Source of the DNA: Micromonospora ferruginea
GTDB taxonomy: Bacteria > Actinomycetota > Actinomycetes > Mycobacteriales > Micromonosporaceae
NCBI RefSeq assembly: GCF_013694245.2
Contig: NZ_CP059322.2
Coordinates: forward strand, 1,174,001 to 1,238,000
Direction of reading: 5' to 3'
DNA: 64,000 nt
In this document: piece by piece, positions 24,039 through 33,115 of the stretch
How positions within the stretch are numbered: position 1 is the stretch's first letter
How the letters are laid out: each line of letters starts with the position of its first letter
Position numbers and translations under genes: made by a program
Notes under the pieces: generated by a model
Told to the model about the DNA's origin: nothing
What the model saw: the letters and a program-made list of their open reading frames with translations, nothing else
The model's database searches: none

Positions 24039-24842
24039 ATGACGAAGGAGCGCAGGGGCAAGGCCGACCCCGCACGCAGCCTGGCCATCCTCTGGCGCAC
24101 CCGGGAGCCCACCAGCCGGGGGACGGGCCCGGGGCTCAGCGTCGAGCGGATCGTGCGGGCGGCCGTCGAGATCGCCGACGCGGAGGGCATCGACGCGCTC
24201 ACCATGCGGCGGGTCAGCGAGGCGCTGGGCGCCGGCACCATGTCGGTCTACACCTACGTGCCCGGCAAGTCGGAGCTGCTCGACGTCATGGTCGACACCG
24301 TCTACGGCGACATGCCCCGCCCGGCCGACGTGCCGGGCGGGTGGCGCGGCCGGCTGGACCGGATCGCCCGGGACAACCTGGCGCTCTACCGCGCCCACCC
24401 GTGGCTGCTGCGCGCCGAGACCAGCCGGCCGGTGCTCGGCCCCCACATGCTCGCCAAGTACGACTACGAGCTGAGCGCGGTGGCCGGCGTGGGGCTCGAC
24501 GACGTGGAGATGGACGCCGTGCTCACCCTGGTCCTGGGGCACGTCAAGAGCATCGCCCGGGCCGGCTACGACGGCGCGGAGCTGGAGCGCGAGACCGGGA
24601 TGACCGACGGCCAGTGGTGGCAGACCCACGGCCCGTGGCTGGAGAAGTTCATGAACTCCGGCAGCTACCCGACCGCGGCCCGGGTCGGCTCCGCGGCCGG
24701 GGCGGCGCACGGCGCGGCGTACGGCCCGGAGTACGCGTTCGAGTTCGGGCTGCGGCGGGTGCTGGACGGCATCGCGGTGGTGGTCGCCGAGCGCACGGGT
24801 GGGCCCGGTCCGGTCGGCTCGGGACCGGCTGCCGCCGGGTAG
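24039..24842 (+). CDS. TetR family transcriptional regulator (paralogue of 2124-2912)
   Basis: A 267-residue repressor with the same layout as the first: P-A-R-S-L-A-I-L-W near the start, helix-turn-helix L-T-M-R-R-V-S-E-A-L-G, then M-S-V-Y-T-Y-V-P-G-K, M-V-D-T-V-Y-G-D, A-H-P-W-L-L-R and the F-E-F-G-L-R-R terminal helix. It probably arose by duplication and may recognise similar DNA. The OsmC gene converges on it with 12 nt between stops. Likely ligands are cluster products or intermediates, by analogy with exporter-linked TetR_C proteins. Confidence 0.85.
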   Translation: MTKERRGKADPARSLAILWRTREPTSRGTGPGLSVERIVRAAVEIADAEGIDALTMRRVSEALGAGTMSVYTYVPGKSELLDVMVDTVYGDMPRPADVPGGWRGRLDRIARDNLALYRAHPWLLRAETSRPVLGPHMLAKYDYELSAVAGVGLDDVEMDAVLTLVLGHVKSIARAGYDGAELERETGMTDGQWWQTHGPWLEKFMNSGSYPTAARVGSAAGAAHGAAYGPEYAFEFGLRRVLDGIAVVVAERTGGPGPVGSGPAAAG

Positions 24843-24854
24843 GCCGCGGCACGC

Positions 24855-25292
24855 TCAGCGCGTCGCCTCGGCCGGCGCGGCGACCCGGGCCAGCACCACC
24901 ACGTCGCCGCGCAGCGCGGCCGAGTAGGGGCAGGTCGCGTGCGCCCGCCGGACCAACGCCTCGGCCTGCTCCGGCGGCAGTCCGGGCAGCTCCGCGCGCA
25001 GCTCCACGGCCAGGCGCAGCGCGTCGGCGACGCTGCCGAGGGCGACCCGGGCGGTGACCGCCGATCCGGTCAGGTCGACGCCGTCCTGCCGGGCGATCCA
25101 GCGCAGCGCGCTGTGGAAGCAGGCCGCGTACCCGGCGGCGAAGAGCTGTTCCGGGTTGGTGCCGGTCCCGCCGGTCCCGCCCAGCGCCGGCGGCGCCGAG
25201 AGCGTCGCGGTGAGCACCCCGTCGTCGGTGCGGACGCTGCCCTCCCGCCCGTCGCCGGTCGCGGTCGCCTCGGTCACGTACAGCAGATCCAT
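24855..25292 (-). CDS. Ohr-type organic hydroperoxide reductase (OsmC family)
   Basis: A 145-residue OsmC/Ohr protein. Redox cysteines Cys58 (A-A-C-F-H-S-A-L) and Cys121 (T-C-P-Y-S) have the usual about 60-residue spacing, and the N-P-E-Q-L-F-A-A-G-Y motif is present. It reduces organic peroxides with lipoyl thiols in the cytosol. The length is normal for Ohr. No OhrR-type MarR gene is adjacent. It could protect against peroxides or quinone redox cycling from the neighbouring pathway. Confidence 0.9.
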   Translation of the reverse strand: MDLLYVTEATATGDGREGSVRTDDGVLTATLSAPPALGGTGGTGTNPEQLFAAGYAACFHSALRWIARQDGVDLTGSAVTARVALGSVADALRLAVELRAELPGLPPEQAEALVRRAHATCPYSAALRGDVVVLARVAAPAEATR

Positions 25293-25373
25293 GCCCTGCT
25301 CCTCTGCGTGCTGGTCCGGCCGTCGGTGCGCCGGCGCCCGGACGCGGCCGGTGTCGTCCGGGGTCGGTGACGT

Positions 25374-25416
25374 GCCGGCGGCGGGCGGCCCGGTCCGGGC
25401 GCCGCCCGCCGCCGGC
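25374..25416 (-). terminator. 16-bp perfect hairpin downstream of the serine-hydrolase-fold gene
   Basis: Arms 25374-25389 and 25401-25416 are exactly complementary with an 11-nt loop. It follows the stop of the minus-strand gene ending at 25427. Confidence 0.65.
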
Positions 25417-25426
25417 GGGGGTACGG

Positions 25427-26509
25427 TCAGAGGCAGTCGGCGGCGGCGTTGATGGCGTCCACCACCGCGTCCTCGAAGACGCCGGAGAAGTCGTCGGGGT
25501 CGATGTCCAGCGTGATCGACGACTCCAGCCGCTGCCGGCCGTCCAGCGTGGCGCCGATGAACGTGGCGTAGCCGGGGATGCCGCCGCCGTGGCCCCAGAG
25601 GCTGAGGCCGCGCTCGGTGACCAGGGGCATGAAGCCGAGGCCGTAGCCGTTGGACATGGGCAGCGTCACCCACTCCGGCGGCACGGTCGTCTTCATCTGC
25701 TCGAGCTGCTCCGGCTTGAGCAGCTTGCCGGTGACCAGCGCGACCAGGAACGTGTCGAGGTCCTTGGTCGTCGAGATCATCTCGCCGGCCGAGCACGCCT
25801 CGGACGGGTTCATCTCGGTGACGTCGACCGACCTGCCCTTGATCTTCATGTAGCCCCGGGCGTGGCTGCCCGGGATGTGCGGGTCGTCGCCGGGCAGCAC
25901 GGTGTCGCGCAGTCCGAGCGGCTCGATGATCCGGGTCCGGATCTCCTCGGCGTAGCTGCGGCCGGTGACCGCCTTGATCAGCAGGCCGAGGACGATGTAG
26001 TTGGTGTTCGAGTACTCGAACGTGCTGCCCGGGGTGAAGTTCAACGGCTTGTCCGCGGCGATCTTCACCAGGTCCTCGGGGGCGAAGTGCTTGTAGCGGT
26101 CCCGCTCGAAGCGGTCACCGGGGCGCTGGAACGCGTCGGCGTGGTTGTACAGCCCGCTGGTGTGCTGGAGCAGGTTGCGGACCGCCACCTCCCCGCCCTG
26201 CGGCAGCAGCCCCGGCAGGTACTCCCCGATCGGCTTGTCGAGGTCGATCCGGCCCTCGGCGACGAGCTGGAGCAGCACCGTGGCGACGAAGACCTTGGTG
26301 ATGCAGGCGATCCGGAACTTGCCGTCGGTGGGCACCGGGTCGTCGTTGCCGAACTCGCGGACGCCGGCGCGCACGGTGAACGTCTCGTCGCCGCTGGTGA
26401 CCCGGAACTGGGCGCCGGCCGCACCGACGGTCACCAGCTTGTCGACCGCCTCCTGGAGCCGGATGCGCTTCGGGTCCTTCGTCTCGGGCTTGACCATGGT
26501 GTCGGTCAT
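25427..26509 (-). CDS. Beta-lactamase/D-Ala-D-Ala carboxypeptidase-fold hydrolase with Cys nucleophile
   Basis: A 360-residue penicillin-binding-fold protein without signal peptide. Motif 1 reads C69-I-T-K72 (codon TGC) where the family has Ser-x-x-Lys. Motif 2 Y166-S-N168 and motif 3 H307-G-G are intact. The surroundings (F-R-I-A before, L-L-Q-H-T-S-G-L after) are fully conserved, so the frame is sound. AGGAAAGGA precedes ATG 26509. In secondary metabolism such proteins act as esterases, transesterases or amide synthases. The Cys for Ser change could give thiol acyl chemistry or a loss of activity. The divided neighbourhood gives no firm substrate. Confidence 0.82.
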   Translation of the reverse strand: MTDTMVKPETKDPKRIRLQEAVDKLVTVGAAGAQFRVTSGDETFTVRAGVREFGNDDPVPTDGKFRIACITKVFVATVLLQLVAEGRIDLDKPIGEYLPGLLPQGGEVAVRNLLQHTSGLYNHADAFQRPGDRFERDRYKHFAPEDLVKIAADKPLNFTPGSTFEYSNTNYIVLGLLIKAVTGRSYAEEIRTRIIEPLGLRDTVLPGDDPHIPGSHARGYMKIKGRSVDVTEMNPSEACSAGEMISTTKDLDTFLVALVTGKLLKPEQLEQMKTTVPPEWVTLPMSNGYGLGFMPLVTERGLSLWGHGGGIPGYATFIGATLDGRQRLESSITLDIDPDDFSGVFEDAVVDAINAAADCL

Positions 26510-26538
26510 CGTGGACGGATTCCTTTCCTCGGCCCGGT

Positions 26539-28041
26539 TCACTGAACGGACAGGGCGTGGCTGAAGACGGTGAGCGGATCCCACCGCTTCTTGATCTGTT
26601 GCAGGCGCGGGTGGTTGTCCTTGAAGTAGAGGTACTGCCAGGGCGTCCCGGAGGCGTTCCACCGCGGGTCGGCCATGTCGACGTCGGGGAAGTTGATGTA
26701 GCAGCCGTCGTTGCGGTCGTCGGGCAGCGGGACGCCGCCGGTGGCCGCGTACACGTCCCGGTACAGCCGGCGGGTCCAGTCGAGGTTCGCCTCGTCGGTC
26801 GACGGGTCCGCCCAGGACGTCAGGTAGAGCGCCCGCAGGACCGAGTCGCGCTGGGCGGTCGCGGTGGCGTCCGGTGCGACGGCGTTGGCCGCGCAGCCGT
26901 ACGACTGGAGCGAGATCGTCGCGCTGGAGAAGGCGTGGCCGTCACCCCACAGGTGGTCGTGGATGGTGTCGATCTGGGCGTCGGTGTAGCCGCGCCGCAG
27001 GTACGCCGACTTGATCTTGTGTCGGCCGGACTCGCCGTCCTGCGCCCGGGCCAGCTTCACCATCGTGGACAGCCACGGCGCCCGCTCCACCGGCATGTCG
27101 TAGCGGGGCGCGTCGACGTCCCCGGTCATCTCCCGCACCGCGCGGGCCAGCAGCTCCTCGGCGTCCGCGCCGGTGCCGTCGAGGTGGTTGAACAGGATCG
27201 CCCCGATGCCCGGGTCGTCCTGGGGCGCCACCGCGAACAGCACCAGCCCGCTGAACAACCCGGCGTACGGCGAGTCGGGAGCGCTGTTGCGCTCGTGCCA
27301 GCGGCCATGGCCACCGACCAGCGCCCGCAGCGCCTCCCGGGTCAACCCCTCGCGCGGGAACACGGTGCTCGACGCCAGCACCGACGCCGGTGGCCGGGGC
27401 AGCAGGTCGCCCGGCCCGCCCTCGGCGCCCGGACTGCGCAGCCAGTAGCGGGTCACCACGCCGAAGTTGCCGCCGCCCGCGCCGGTGTGCGCCCACCACA
27501 GGTCGTGGTTCGGGTCCGCCGGGTCGCGGGTGGCCACCACCGCCCGGGCCCGGCCGTCCGCGTCGACCACCACGACCTCGACCGCGTACAGGTGGTCGGA
27601 GCAGGCGCCGAAGCGTCGGGACAGCGGGCCGTACCCGCCGCCGAGCAGGTGGCCGCCGATGCCGACCAGCTCGCTCGCCCCGCCGGGGACGGTGACGCCC
27701 CAACCGAGGTAGAGCGCCCGGTACAGGTCCATCAGCCGGACACCCGGCTCGACCGCGAAGGCCTGCCGCTCCGCGTCGAACCCGACCCTGTCCATGGCGG
27801 CCAGGTCGATCACCACCCGCACCGTCGGGTCGGACACGAAGTCCTCGTAGCAGTGGCCGCCGCTGCGGACCGCGATGCGCTGCCCGGCGCGGACCGCCTC
27901 CTGCACCGTCCGGACGACGTCCTCGGTCGAGCGGGCCAGGACGAACGCGTCCGGTCGAGGGGGGAAGCGGGCGTTGTCGCCCCGGACCACGAAGTCCTCG
28001 TACCGTGGGTCGCCCGCCGCGATGCGTGCCGGTCCCGACAT
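26539..28041 (-). CDS. Berberine-bridge-enzyme-like FAD oxidoreductase
   Basis: A 500-residue PCMH-type flavoenzyme. The FAD-linking motif R-S-G-G-H63-C-Y-E gives the 8-alpha-histidyl site. The position of the second (6-S-cysteinyl) link, normally Cys before the G-V-G-G-H loop, is Ser123 in [13 protein letters not shown]. The C-terminal BBE domain is present (D-G-C-Y-I-N-F-P-D). There is no signal peptide. Related enzymes (AknOx, TrdL) oxidise sugar or polyketide hydroxyls in antibiotic pathways. It lies 29 nt upstream of the Cys-hydrolase gene in the same direction and is divergent from the methyltransferase operon. Confidence 0.88.
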   Translation of the reverse strand: MSGPARIAAGDPRYEDFVVRGDNARFPPRPDAFVLARSTEDVVRTVQEAVRAGQRIAVRSGGHCYEDFVSDPTVRVVIDLAAMDRVGFDAERQAFAVEPGVRLMDLYRALYLGWGVTVPGGASELVGIGGHLLGGGYGPLSRRFGACSDHLYAVEVVVVDADGRARAVVATRDPADPNHDLWWAHTGAGGGNFGVVTRYWLRSPGAEGGPGDLLPRPPASVLASSTVFPREGLTREALRALVGGHGRWHERNSAPDSPYAGLFSGLVLFAVAPQDDPGIGAILFNHLDGTGADAEELLARAVREMTGDVDAPRYDMPVERAPWLSTMVKLARAQDGESGRHKIKSAYLRRGYTDAQIDTIHDHLWGDGHAFSSATISLQSYGCAANAVAPDATATAQRDSVLRALYLTSWADPSTDEANLDWTRRLYRDVYAATGGVPLPDDRNDGCYINFPDVDMADPRWNASGTPWQYLYFKDNHPRLQQIKKRWDPLTVFSHALSVQ

Positions 28042-28236
28042 GCTGCACCCCTTCTCTCGCCGTCGTCAGCGGATCGATCGTGGGCGGTCCCGCTCGAGTC
28101 CGCGCACAGCTCCGCTGGAGCCGCCGGGCGGCGCCCGTCGCTCCGGTGGGCCTCGAACCCGGCTCCACCGGGCCGGGGCAGGGTCGGACCCCGGGCGGAC
28201 GCCAGCCGCCCGCCCACCCACGACCCGGGAGTTGAC

Positions 28237-29097
28237 GTGGATACCGCGACGTACAAGACGGCCGTGACGCAGGCGTTCAACCAGGCCGCCGCCAGCTACG
28301 ACCGGATGGGCGTGGAGTTCTTCACGCCGATGGGGCGCCGGCTGGTGGAACGGGTGGCGCCACGGCCCGGGGAACGCGTCCTCGACGTCGGCTGCGGACG
28401 GGGCGCCTGCCTCTTCCCGGCCGCCGAACGGGTCGGGCCGACCGGCCGGGTGCTGGGTGTCGACATCGCCGAGGCGATGGTCGCCGAGGCCCGCGAGGCG
28501 GCCCGCCGCGCGGGCCTGACCACGGTCGAGGCCCGGGTGATGGACGGCGAGCACCCGGACCTGCCGGCCCGCTCGTACGACGTGGTCACCGGCAGCTACA
28601 GCGTCATCTTCTTCCCCGACGCGCCCGCCGCGCTGGCCCGCTACGCGGGGCTGCTCGCCGACGGCGGCCGGCTCGGCTTCACCAGCCCGGTCTTCACCGC
28701 CGACACGTTCCCGTTCCTGCCCCCGGTCTTCACCGAGCTGATCCCGCGGGAACTGCTGCGCAACCTGCCGCCGGAGTGGCAGCCGGCGGAGCTGTCCCGC
28801 CGGTTCAACAGTTGGTTGGCCGACCCCGCCGACCTGGTGCGGACGCTGCGCGGGGCCGGTTTCGCCGAGGTCGACGTGGCGGACGAGGACGTGGCCATGA
28901 CCGCCGCCTCCGGCACCGCCTGGGTGGACTGGTCACACACGCAGGGCATGCGGCTGCTCTGGCAGCACCTGCCGGTACGCGAGAGCGCCGAGCTGCGCGA
29001 GCGCCTGATCACGGCGCTCGACGCGATGCGCCCGGGGGTGGGCCCGCTGACCATCCCGGTTCCGGTCCGCTACGTCACCGCCACGGTGGCCCGGTGA
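28237..29097 (+). CDS. Class I SAM-dependent methyltransferase
   Basis: A 286-residue methyltransferase. Motif [11 protein letters not shown] (48-57), motif II acidic end G-V-D-I-A, and D-G-E-H and S-V-I-F-F-P-D around the active site resemble the UbiE/Methyltransf_11 group. GTG 28237 after CCGGGAGTT is chosen; the fold starts at once and upstream sequence is divergent-promoter DNA. The stop overlaps the next start (GTGA). O-, N- or C-methylation cannot be told from sequence; the coupled transglutaminase-like and UbiD-like genes imply one dedicated pathway. Confidence 0.85.
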   Translation: MDTATYKTAVTQAFNQAAASYDRMGVEFFTPMGRRLVERVAPRPGERVLDVGCGRGACLFPAAERVGPTGRVLGVDIAEAMVAEAREAARRAGLTTVEARVMDGEHPDLPARSYDVVTGSYSVIFFPDAPAALARYAGLLADGGRLGFTSPVFTADTFPFLPPVFTELIPRELLRNLPPEWQPAELSRRFNSWLADPADLVRTLRGAGFAEVDVADEDVAMTAASGTAWVDWSHTQGMRLLWQHLPVRESAELRERLITALDAMRPGVGPLTIPVPVRYVTATVAR

Positions 29098-29828
29098 GCC
29101 CCGCCCGGCCGGACCCGGCCGCGTCCGTGCCCGAGGTGCCGACGGGCACCGTCCCGCCGAGCGCGGCGGACCTCGCCGCGACCTGGTTCCTGGACCACGA
29201 ATCGGCCGAGGTGGCAGACTTCGTGACCCGGCACGCCCCGCCCGGCCCGGACCTCACCGCGCGGGCCGTCGCGCTCTACTACGCCATCCGCGACTCGGTC
29301 CGCTACGAGGTCTACGCCGCCGACATGAGCCGGGACGGGTTGCGGGCCAGCACCGTCGCCCGCGCCGGCACCGGCCTGTGCATCCACAAGTCGGTGCTGT
29401 ACGCCGCCGCGCTGCGCGCCATCGGCGTGCCGAGCCGGCTGGTCCTCGCGGACGTGCGCAACCACCTCACCTCCGACCGGCTGCGCGAGTTGATGGGCGG
29501 CGACGTCTTCCGCCACCACTGCTACACGCTGGTGCACCTGGACGGCCGCTGGATCAAGGCCACGCCGGTGTTCAGCCGTCGGCTGTGCCGGCTGTACCGG
29601 ATCGGTGAACTCGAGTTCGACGGGCGCACCGACAGCCTGTACCACCCGTACGACATGGACGGCCGCCGGCACATGGAGTTCCTGCGCGTGCACGGCGAGT
29701 TCAGCGACCTGCCGTACGACCGCATCGTCACCGACCTGCGCCAGGCGCACCCGAACCTGTTCGCGCCGGCCATGCGCTTCGTCAACGGGTCCCTGGAACA
29801 CGACGCGCTCGGCGCGGGGACCCGGTGA
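29094..29828 (+). CDS. Transglutaminase-like cysteine protein
   Basis: A 244-residue protein of the bacterial transglutaminase-like superfamily. The core G-T-G-L-C96-I-H-K-S and [13 protein letters not shown] give the nucleophile helix, and H141-H142-C-Y-T-L then [11 protein letters not shown] the His strand. The usual Asp of the triad is not in its expected place after the W. There is no signal peptide, so it acts in the cytosol. Family members hydrolyse or form amides (AdmF in andrimid forms a peptide bond). GTGA overlaps couple it to the methyltransferase before and the UbiD-like gene after. Function is inferred only at this level. Confidence 0.75.
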   Translation: MSPARPDPAASVPEVPTGTVPPSAADLAATWFLDHESAEVADFVTRHAPPGPDLTARAVALYYAIRDSVRYEVYAADMSRDGLRASTVARAGTGLCIHKSVLYAAALRAIGVPSRLVLADVRNHLTSDRLRELMGGDVFRHHCYTLVHLDGRWIKATPVFSRRLCRLYRIGELEFDGRTDSLYHPYDMDGRRHMEFLRVHGEFSDLPYDRIVTDLRQAHPNLFAPAMRFVNGSLEHDALGAGTR

Positions 29829-31240
29829 CCGCGCCCGCGCTCTGCCTGCGCGCGGCCGTGGCCGAGGTGCGGGGCGTCGAGCCGGGCCGCTACCACGAAC
29901 GCCGCCACCTGCCGCTCGACGCGGTGGCCGCCGACTACGCCCGCCGGTACGCCGGGGTGCCGGCCACGCCCCGCGCCGTCGAGGAGGACGTGGTCCACTA
30001 CCGGTCGGCCGGCCCGGACGGGCTGCCGGTGCTGCTCGGCCTCTACGGCGACGGGGACCGGGTCCGCCGCTGGCTGCCCGGCTACCCGACCCGGGTGACC
30101 CGCCGGGCGGTACGCCGGCTGCTCGGCGCCACCCGGGCGCCGCTGGCCGGGACCCGGTCGGCGGACCACCGGCCGGTCGACCTCACCTCGCTGCCGGCGC
30201 TGCGGGCGACGCCCCGGGACGCCGGCGCCTACCTGACCACCGGCGCGGTGCTGGCCCGCGACGGCGGCGAGACCGCGTTCTCCGTACACCGGATGTTGGT
30301 GCTCGACCGCGAGCGGCTGACGCTGTGGACGGTGCCCGGCCGCACCCTGGGCCGCCTGTACGAGCAGGCGCGCCGTGGAGGCCGCCGCCTGCCGGTGTCG
30401 ATCAACATCGGCATCGCTCCGGCGGCCATGATCGCCTCGGCGGTCAACGCCCGGTTCCTGCCCGCCGGTGTCGACAAGCTCGCGCTGGCCGGCGCGCTGG
30501 CCGGCGCGCCGTTGGGCCTCGCGGACGCGGTGACCCAGCCGGTGCCGGTGCTCGCCGGCGCGGAGATCGTGCTGGAGGGTCACCTCGACGGGACCACCGC
30601 CGACGAGACGCTCGACGGCCGGGTGGCCGGCTCGCTGCCGGAGTTCCTCGGCTACCACGGCCGGGCGCAGTCCGGCCTGCCGGTGGTCACGGTGACCGGG
30701 ATGACCGTGCGGCCCGGCGCGGTGTTCCAGGCGGTCGTCGGGCCGGGCCGGGAACAATCGGTGATCCTCGGCCTGGCCGGCGCGCTGTCGGTGCAGCTCG
30801 CCGGCCGGGGGCGCTACTGGGACCTGGTCCGGGACCTGCACCTCAGTCCGGCCGGGGGTGGCATGCTCACGCTCGTGGCCGGCCTGCGCAAGCGCTCACC
30901 GGGGGACGACGCCGCGCCGGGCCGGCTGGCCCGGGAGGTGTTCGACGCCCACCCGTTCGCCAAGCTCGTCGTGTTCACCGACGACGACGTGGACGTGCGC
31001 TGCGCCGAGGACGTGTTGTGGGCGATGTCCACCCGGTCCAACCTGGGTGCCGACTGCGGCACCTTCGCCGACTTCCCGCCGCTGCCGATGGACCCGTCGC
31101 AGAGCGACGCCTGGCGGGCGGAGCGGGGACCCGCCGGGCGGTCCTGGGTGGACGCCACGGTGCCGTACCGCCTGCGACCGGACGCCGAGCGGGCCTTCGT
31201 GCCGGGCCCGGTCCCGGTCACCCGGCGGCGCGGGCGGTGA
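29825..31240 (+). CDS. UbiD-family (prenylated-FMN) decarboxylase
   Basis: A 471-residue UbiD homologue. The conserved strand P-V-S-I-N-I-G-I-A-P-A (about 193-203), the G-V-D-K-L-A-L-A-G stretch, and the E-I-V-L-E-G segment with an acidic active-site residue match the family, as does the late T-D-D-D-V-D-V-R trimer/hexamer region. These enzymes reversibly decarboxylate aromatic or alpha,beta-unsaturated acids with prenylated FMN. No UbiX-type cofactor gene is in the window, so it must be elsewhere. It is translated with a methyltransferase and a transglutaminase-like protein, suggesting decarboxylation of a pathway acid. Confidence 0.85.
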   Translation: MTAPALCLRAAVAEVRGVEPGRYHERRHLPLDAVAADYARRYAGVPATPRAVEEDVVHYRSAGPDGLPVLLGLYGDGDRVRRWLPGYPTRVTRRAVRRLLGATRAPLAGTRSADHRPVDLTSLPALRATPRDAGAYLTTGAVLARDGGETAFSVHRMLVLDRERLTLWTVPGRTLGRLYEQARRGGRRLPVSINIGIAPAAMIASAVNARFLPAGVDKLALAGALAGAPLGLADAVTQPVPVLAGAEIVLEGHLDGTTADETLDGRVAGSLPEFLGYHGRAQSGLPVVTVTGMTVRPGAVFQAVVGPGREQSVILGLAGALSVQLAGRGRYWDLVRDLHLSPAGGGMLTLVAGLRKRSPGDDAAPGRLAREVFDAHPFAKLVVFTDDDVDVRCAEDVLWAMSTRSNLGADCGTFADFPPLPMDPSQSDAWRAERGPAGRSWVDATVPYRLRPDAERAFVPGPVPVTRRRGR

Positions 31241-31255
31241 CCGCCGCGCCGCCGG

Positions 31256-32230
31256 TCAGGTGGTCAGCGGGGTGAGGAAGACGGTGGCGGTGCAGCCGAT
31301 CGCGCCGACGTTGGTCACGGTCAGGGCGAGCTGGCGTTGGGCGGTGCCGTCGGGGTTGATCCGTTGGACGTACCAACTGCGGGTGATCTCCATCTGGCAC
31401 GGGTCGGTGAGCTGCGCGCCCCAGGGGGACAGACCGAGCAGGTGCGTGGCGGTGAGCGGGTTGGCGTTGTTCCAGGTCCAGGTGGAGGAGGCGGCCGGGG
31501 CGAGGGTGCCGACGTACCAGGTGGTCGGCACGGACAGTTGCGCTAGGCGGACCTGCGCGCCGCAGGTAACCGAGCCGACGTTGCGGAGCACGAAGGCGAA
31601 CTTGCGGACCGCGCCGGCCTCCTGGAGGTACCAGGTGCGGGTGATCTCGAGCTGGCACGCGGCCGATCCGCTCGCGCCGGTCGGGCTCAACCCGAGCAGG
31701 TACGAGACGGTCGGCGACACCTGCTCGACCCAGCGGTAGTTGCCGCTGGCGCCGGGCGCGAGCGGGGCGACGGTCCAGTCGTACGTGGACGGTTGCGCGG
31801 AGAGCAGGACGGTGGCCGCGCAGGTGACGGCGCCGCCGTTGCGGATCTGGAAGTGGAAGCGTCGCTCCCCGCCCGGCTGTTGCGAGTACCAGCGGCGGGT
31901 CACCTCGAACTGGCAGGGCAGGGCGGCGCTCGCGCCGGTGGGGGAGAAGCCCACCTGGTAGGCGACGGTGAGCGGGTTGGCGTTGTTCCACACCCAGCCC
32001 TGGATGTCGCCCGGCGCCACCTGGCCGGTCGACCACGAGGCCGCCAGAGCGGCGACGCCCGACCCGCCGGTGGACCGGGTCGTCGCCGACGTCGGCACCA
32101 CCCGCTCGGACCGGATCCCGGAGGCGCGCGGACCGTCGGGCGGAGCCGCGGCGGCGGGGGCGCCCCAACCGGTGAGCAGGAGGAGTGCCACAGTCGCGCC
32201 GAGGCGCTTCCGCCATGTCGATCCTCGCAC
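31256..32230 (-). CDS. Exported protein with three tandem approx. 85-residue repeats
   Basis: A 324-residue protein of unknown function. The signal peptide reads W-R-K-R-L-G-A-T-V-A-L-L-L-L and ends A-A-A-A-P. Three repeats follow; each carries a W-x-W/Y-R-W core, then [NQ]-x-x-[SL]-P-T/L, a G-x-S-P-x-G-A, C-Q-[FLM]-E-[VI]-T-R-x-W-Y-x-Q and a closing V-x-C-x-A-[TQ]-V. The two Cys per repeat suggest one disulphide each. GTG 32230 is preferred over the longer frame because GGGGGG lies just upstream and the signal peptide starts there. It converges with the UbiD-like gene and follows the lipoprotein gene. Confidence 0.6.
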   Translation of the reverse strand: MRGSTWRKRLGATVALLLLTGWGAPAAAAPPDGPRASGIRSERVVPTSATTRSTGGSGVAALAASWSTGQVAPGDIQGWVWNNANPLTVAYQVGFSPTGASAALPCQFEVTRRWYSQQPGGERRFHFQIRNGGAVTCAATVLLSAQPSTYDWTVAPLAPGASGNYRWVEQVSPTVSYLLGLSPTGASGSAACQLEITRTWYLQEAGAVRKFAFVLRNVGSVTCGAQVRLAQLSVPTTWYVGTLAPAASSTWTWNNANPLTATHLLGLSPWGAQLTDPCQMEITRSWYVQRINPDGTAQRQLALTVTNVGAIGCTATVFLTPLTT

Positions 32231-32324
32231 CTGGCGCCCCCCGGTGATCCTCGTCGTCGACGCCCACGATCGCACGCGGGACGGATCACCGGATCGACCG
32301 CGACGGATAGGTGACACCGTCGCG

Positions 32325-33050
32325 TCAGGGGGTGTACGGCGCGTCGGCGTGGCTCACCTCGGTGACCGTGCTTCCGGTCAGCTTGTAGACGGTGGTCCTC
32401 CGGACGTTCAGCTCGGCCATGCTCGCGTCGGCGGAGCGGGTCAGCCAGACCACTGTCGCCTTCTGCCCGGCGACGGCGACCGAGGTGACCGGGGTGCGGT
32501 CGCCCAGGTCCACCACGGCGCGGTACGCCGGCTTTCCGCCGGTGTTGCCCCAGAAGACGAGGCTCCAGAACTGGCCGGTCCCGCCGGTGCGGACGAGCAC
32601 CGCGCGAGCGGCGTCGGCGGCCTTGTCGCCGTCCAGGTCGCCGACGGCGCACGGCTTGCGCAACTCGACGCCGGTGCCGTCCTCGCCGTTCCAGACGCCG
32701 TCGGTGAGCGGGATGTGGTCGGTGTGGTCGTAGAACGGGGCCGTCGGGCTGCCCAGGTCGGCGCCGGAGAGCTGGGCGCAGGTCAGGGCGGGGACCTTCG
32801 GGGCCTTGGGCGCCGGCGGGGCTGCCGGTTTCGCCGCGGTGGTCGTCGGCTGCGTCGCCGGGTCGGCCGATGACTCGTCGCCGGTCGTGGGCGACGCCGG
32901 AGCGTCCGGGGTCTGCGTGCCGGTGGACGCGTCGATGCCCGTCGCCCCGGTGGACGGGGCGCCGGCGCTCGTGGCGGTGGGTCCGGGTCCGCATCCGGTG
33001 GGGAGGCCGAGGAGGGTGAGGGCGGCGAGGATCGGCAAGGTCCGGCGCAT
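32325..33050 (-). CDS. Putative lipoprotein with FG-GAP-like segment
   Basis: A 241-residue lipoprotein: L-G-L-P-T-G-C20 lipobox, then a Thr/Ala/Pro-rich tether (about 21-90) and a compact C-terminal domain with D-L-D-G-D-K-A-A-D-A-A, reminiscent of a Ca-binding FG-GAP/VCBS turn, and two Cys (L-T-C-A, K-P-C-A). It should be anchored on the outer face of the membrane. No enzyme family is recognised. It lies in line with DUF1800 and DUF1501 genes upstream and the repeat protein downstream, possibly one surface-protein operon. Confidence 0.65.
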   Translation of the reverse strand: MRRTLPILAALTLLGLPTGCGPGPTATSAGAPSTGATGIDASTGTQTPDAPASPTTGDESSADPATQPTTTAAKPAAPPAPKAPKVPALTCAQLSGADLGSPTAPFYDHTDHIPLTDGVWNGEDGTGVELRKPCAVGDLDGDKAADAARAVLVRTGGTGQFWSLVFWGNTGGKPAYRAVVDLGDRTPVTSVAVAGQKATVVWLTRSADASMAELNVRRTTVYKLTGSTVTEVSHADAPYTP

Positions 33051-33115
33051 CGGTGGCGGGTGTCCTTTCAGGATGGTGCCCGCACCGTACTGGAGCGCCA
33101 CAACTCCGCGAGGAC

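Noticed and set aside
26539..28041. Cys147 (F-G-A-C-S-D-H) as the second covalent FAD site of the BBE-like oxidase
   Set aside because: The spacing from His63 is 84 residues instead of about 60, and the true site aligns to Ser123.
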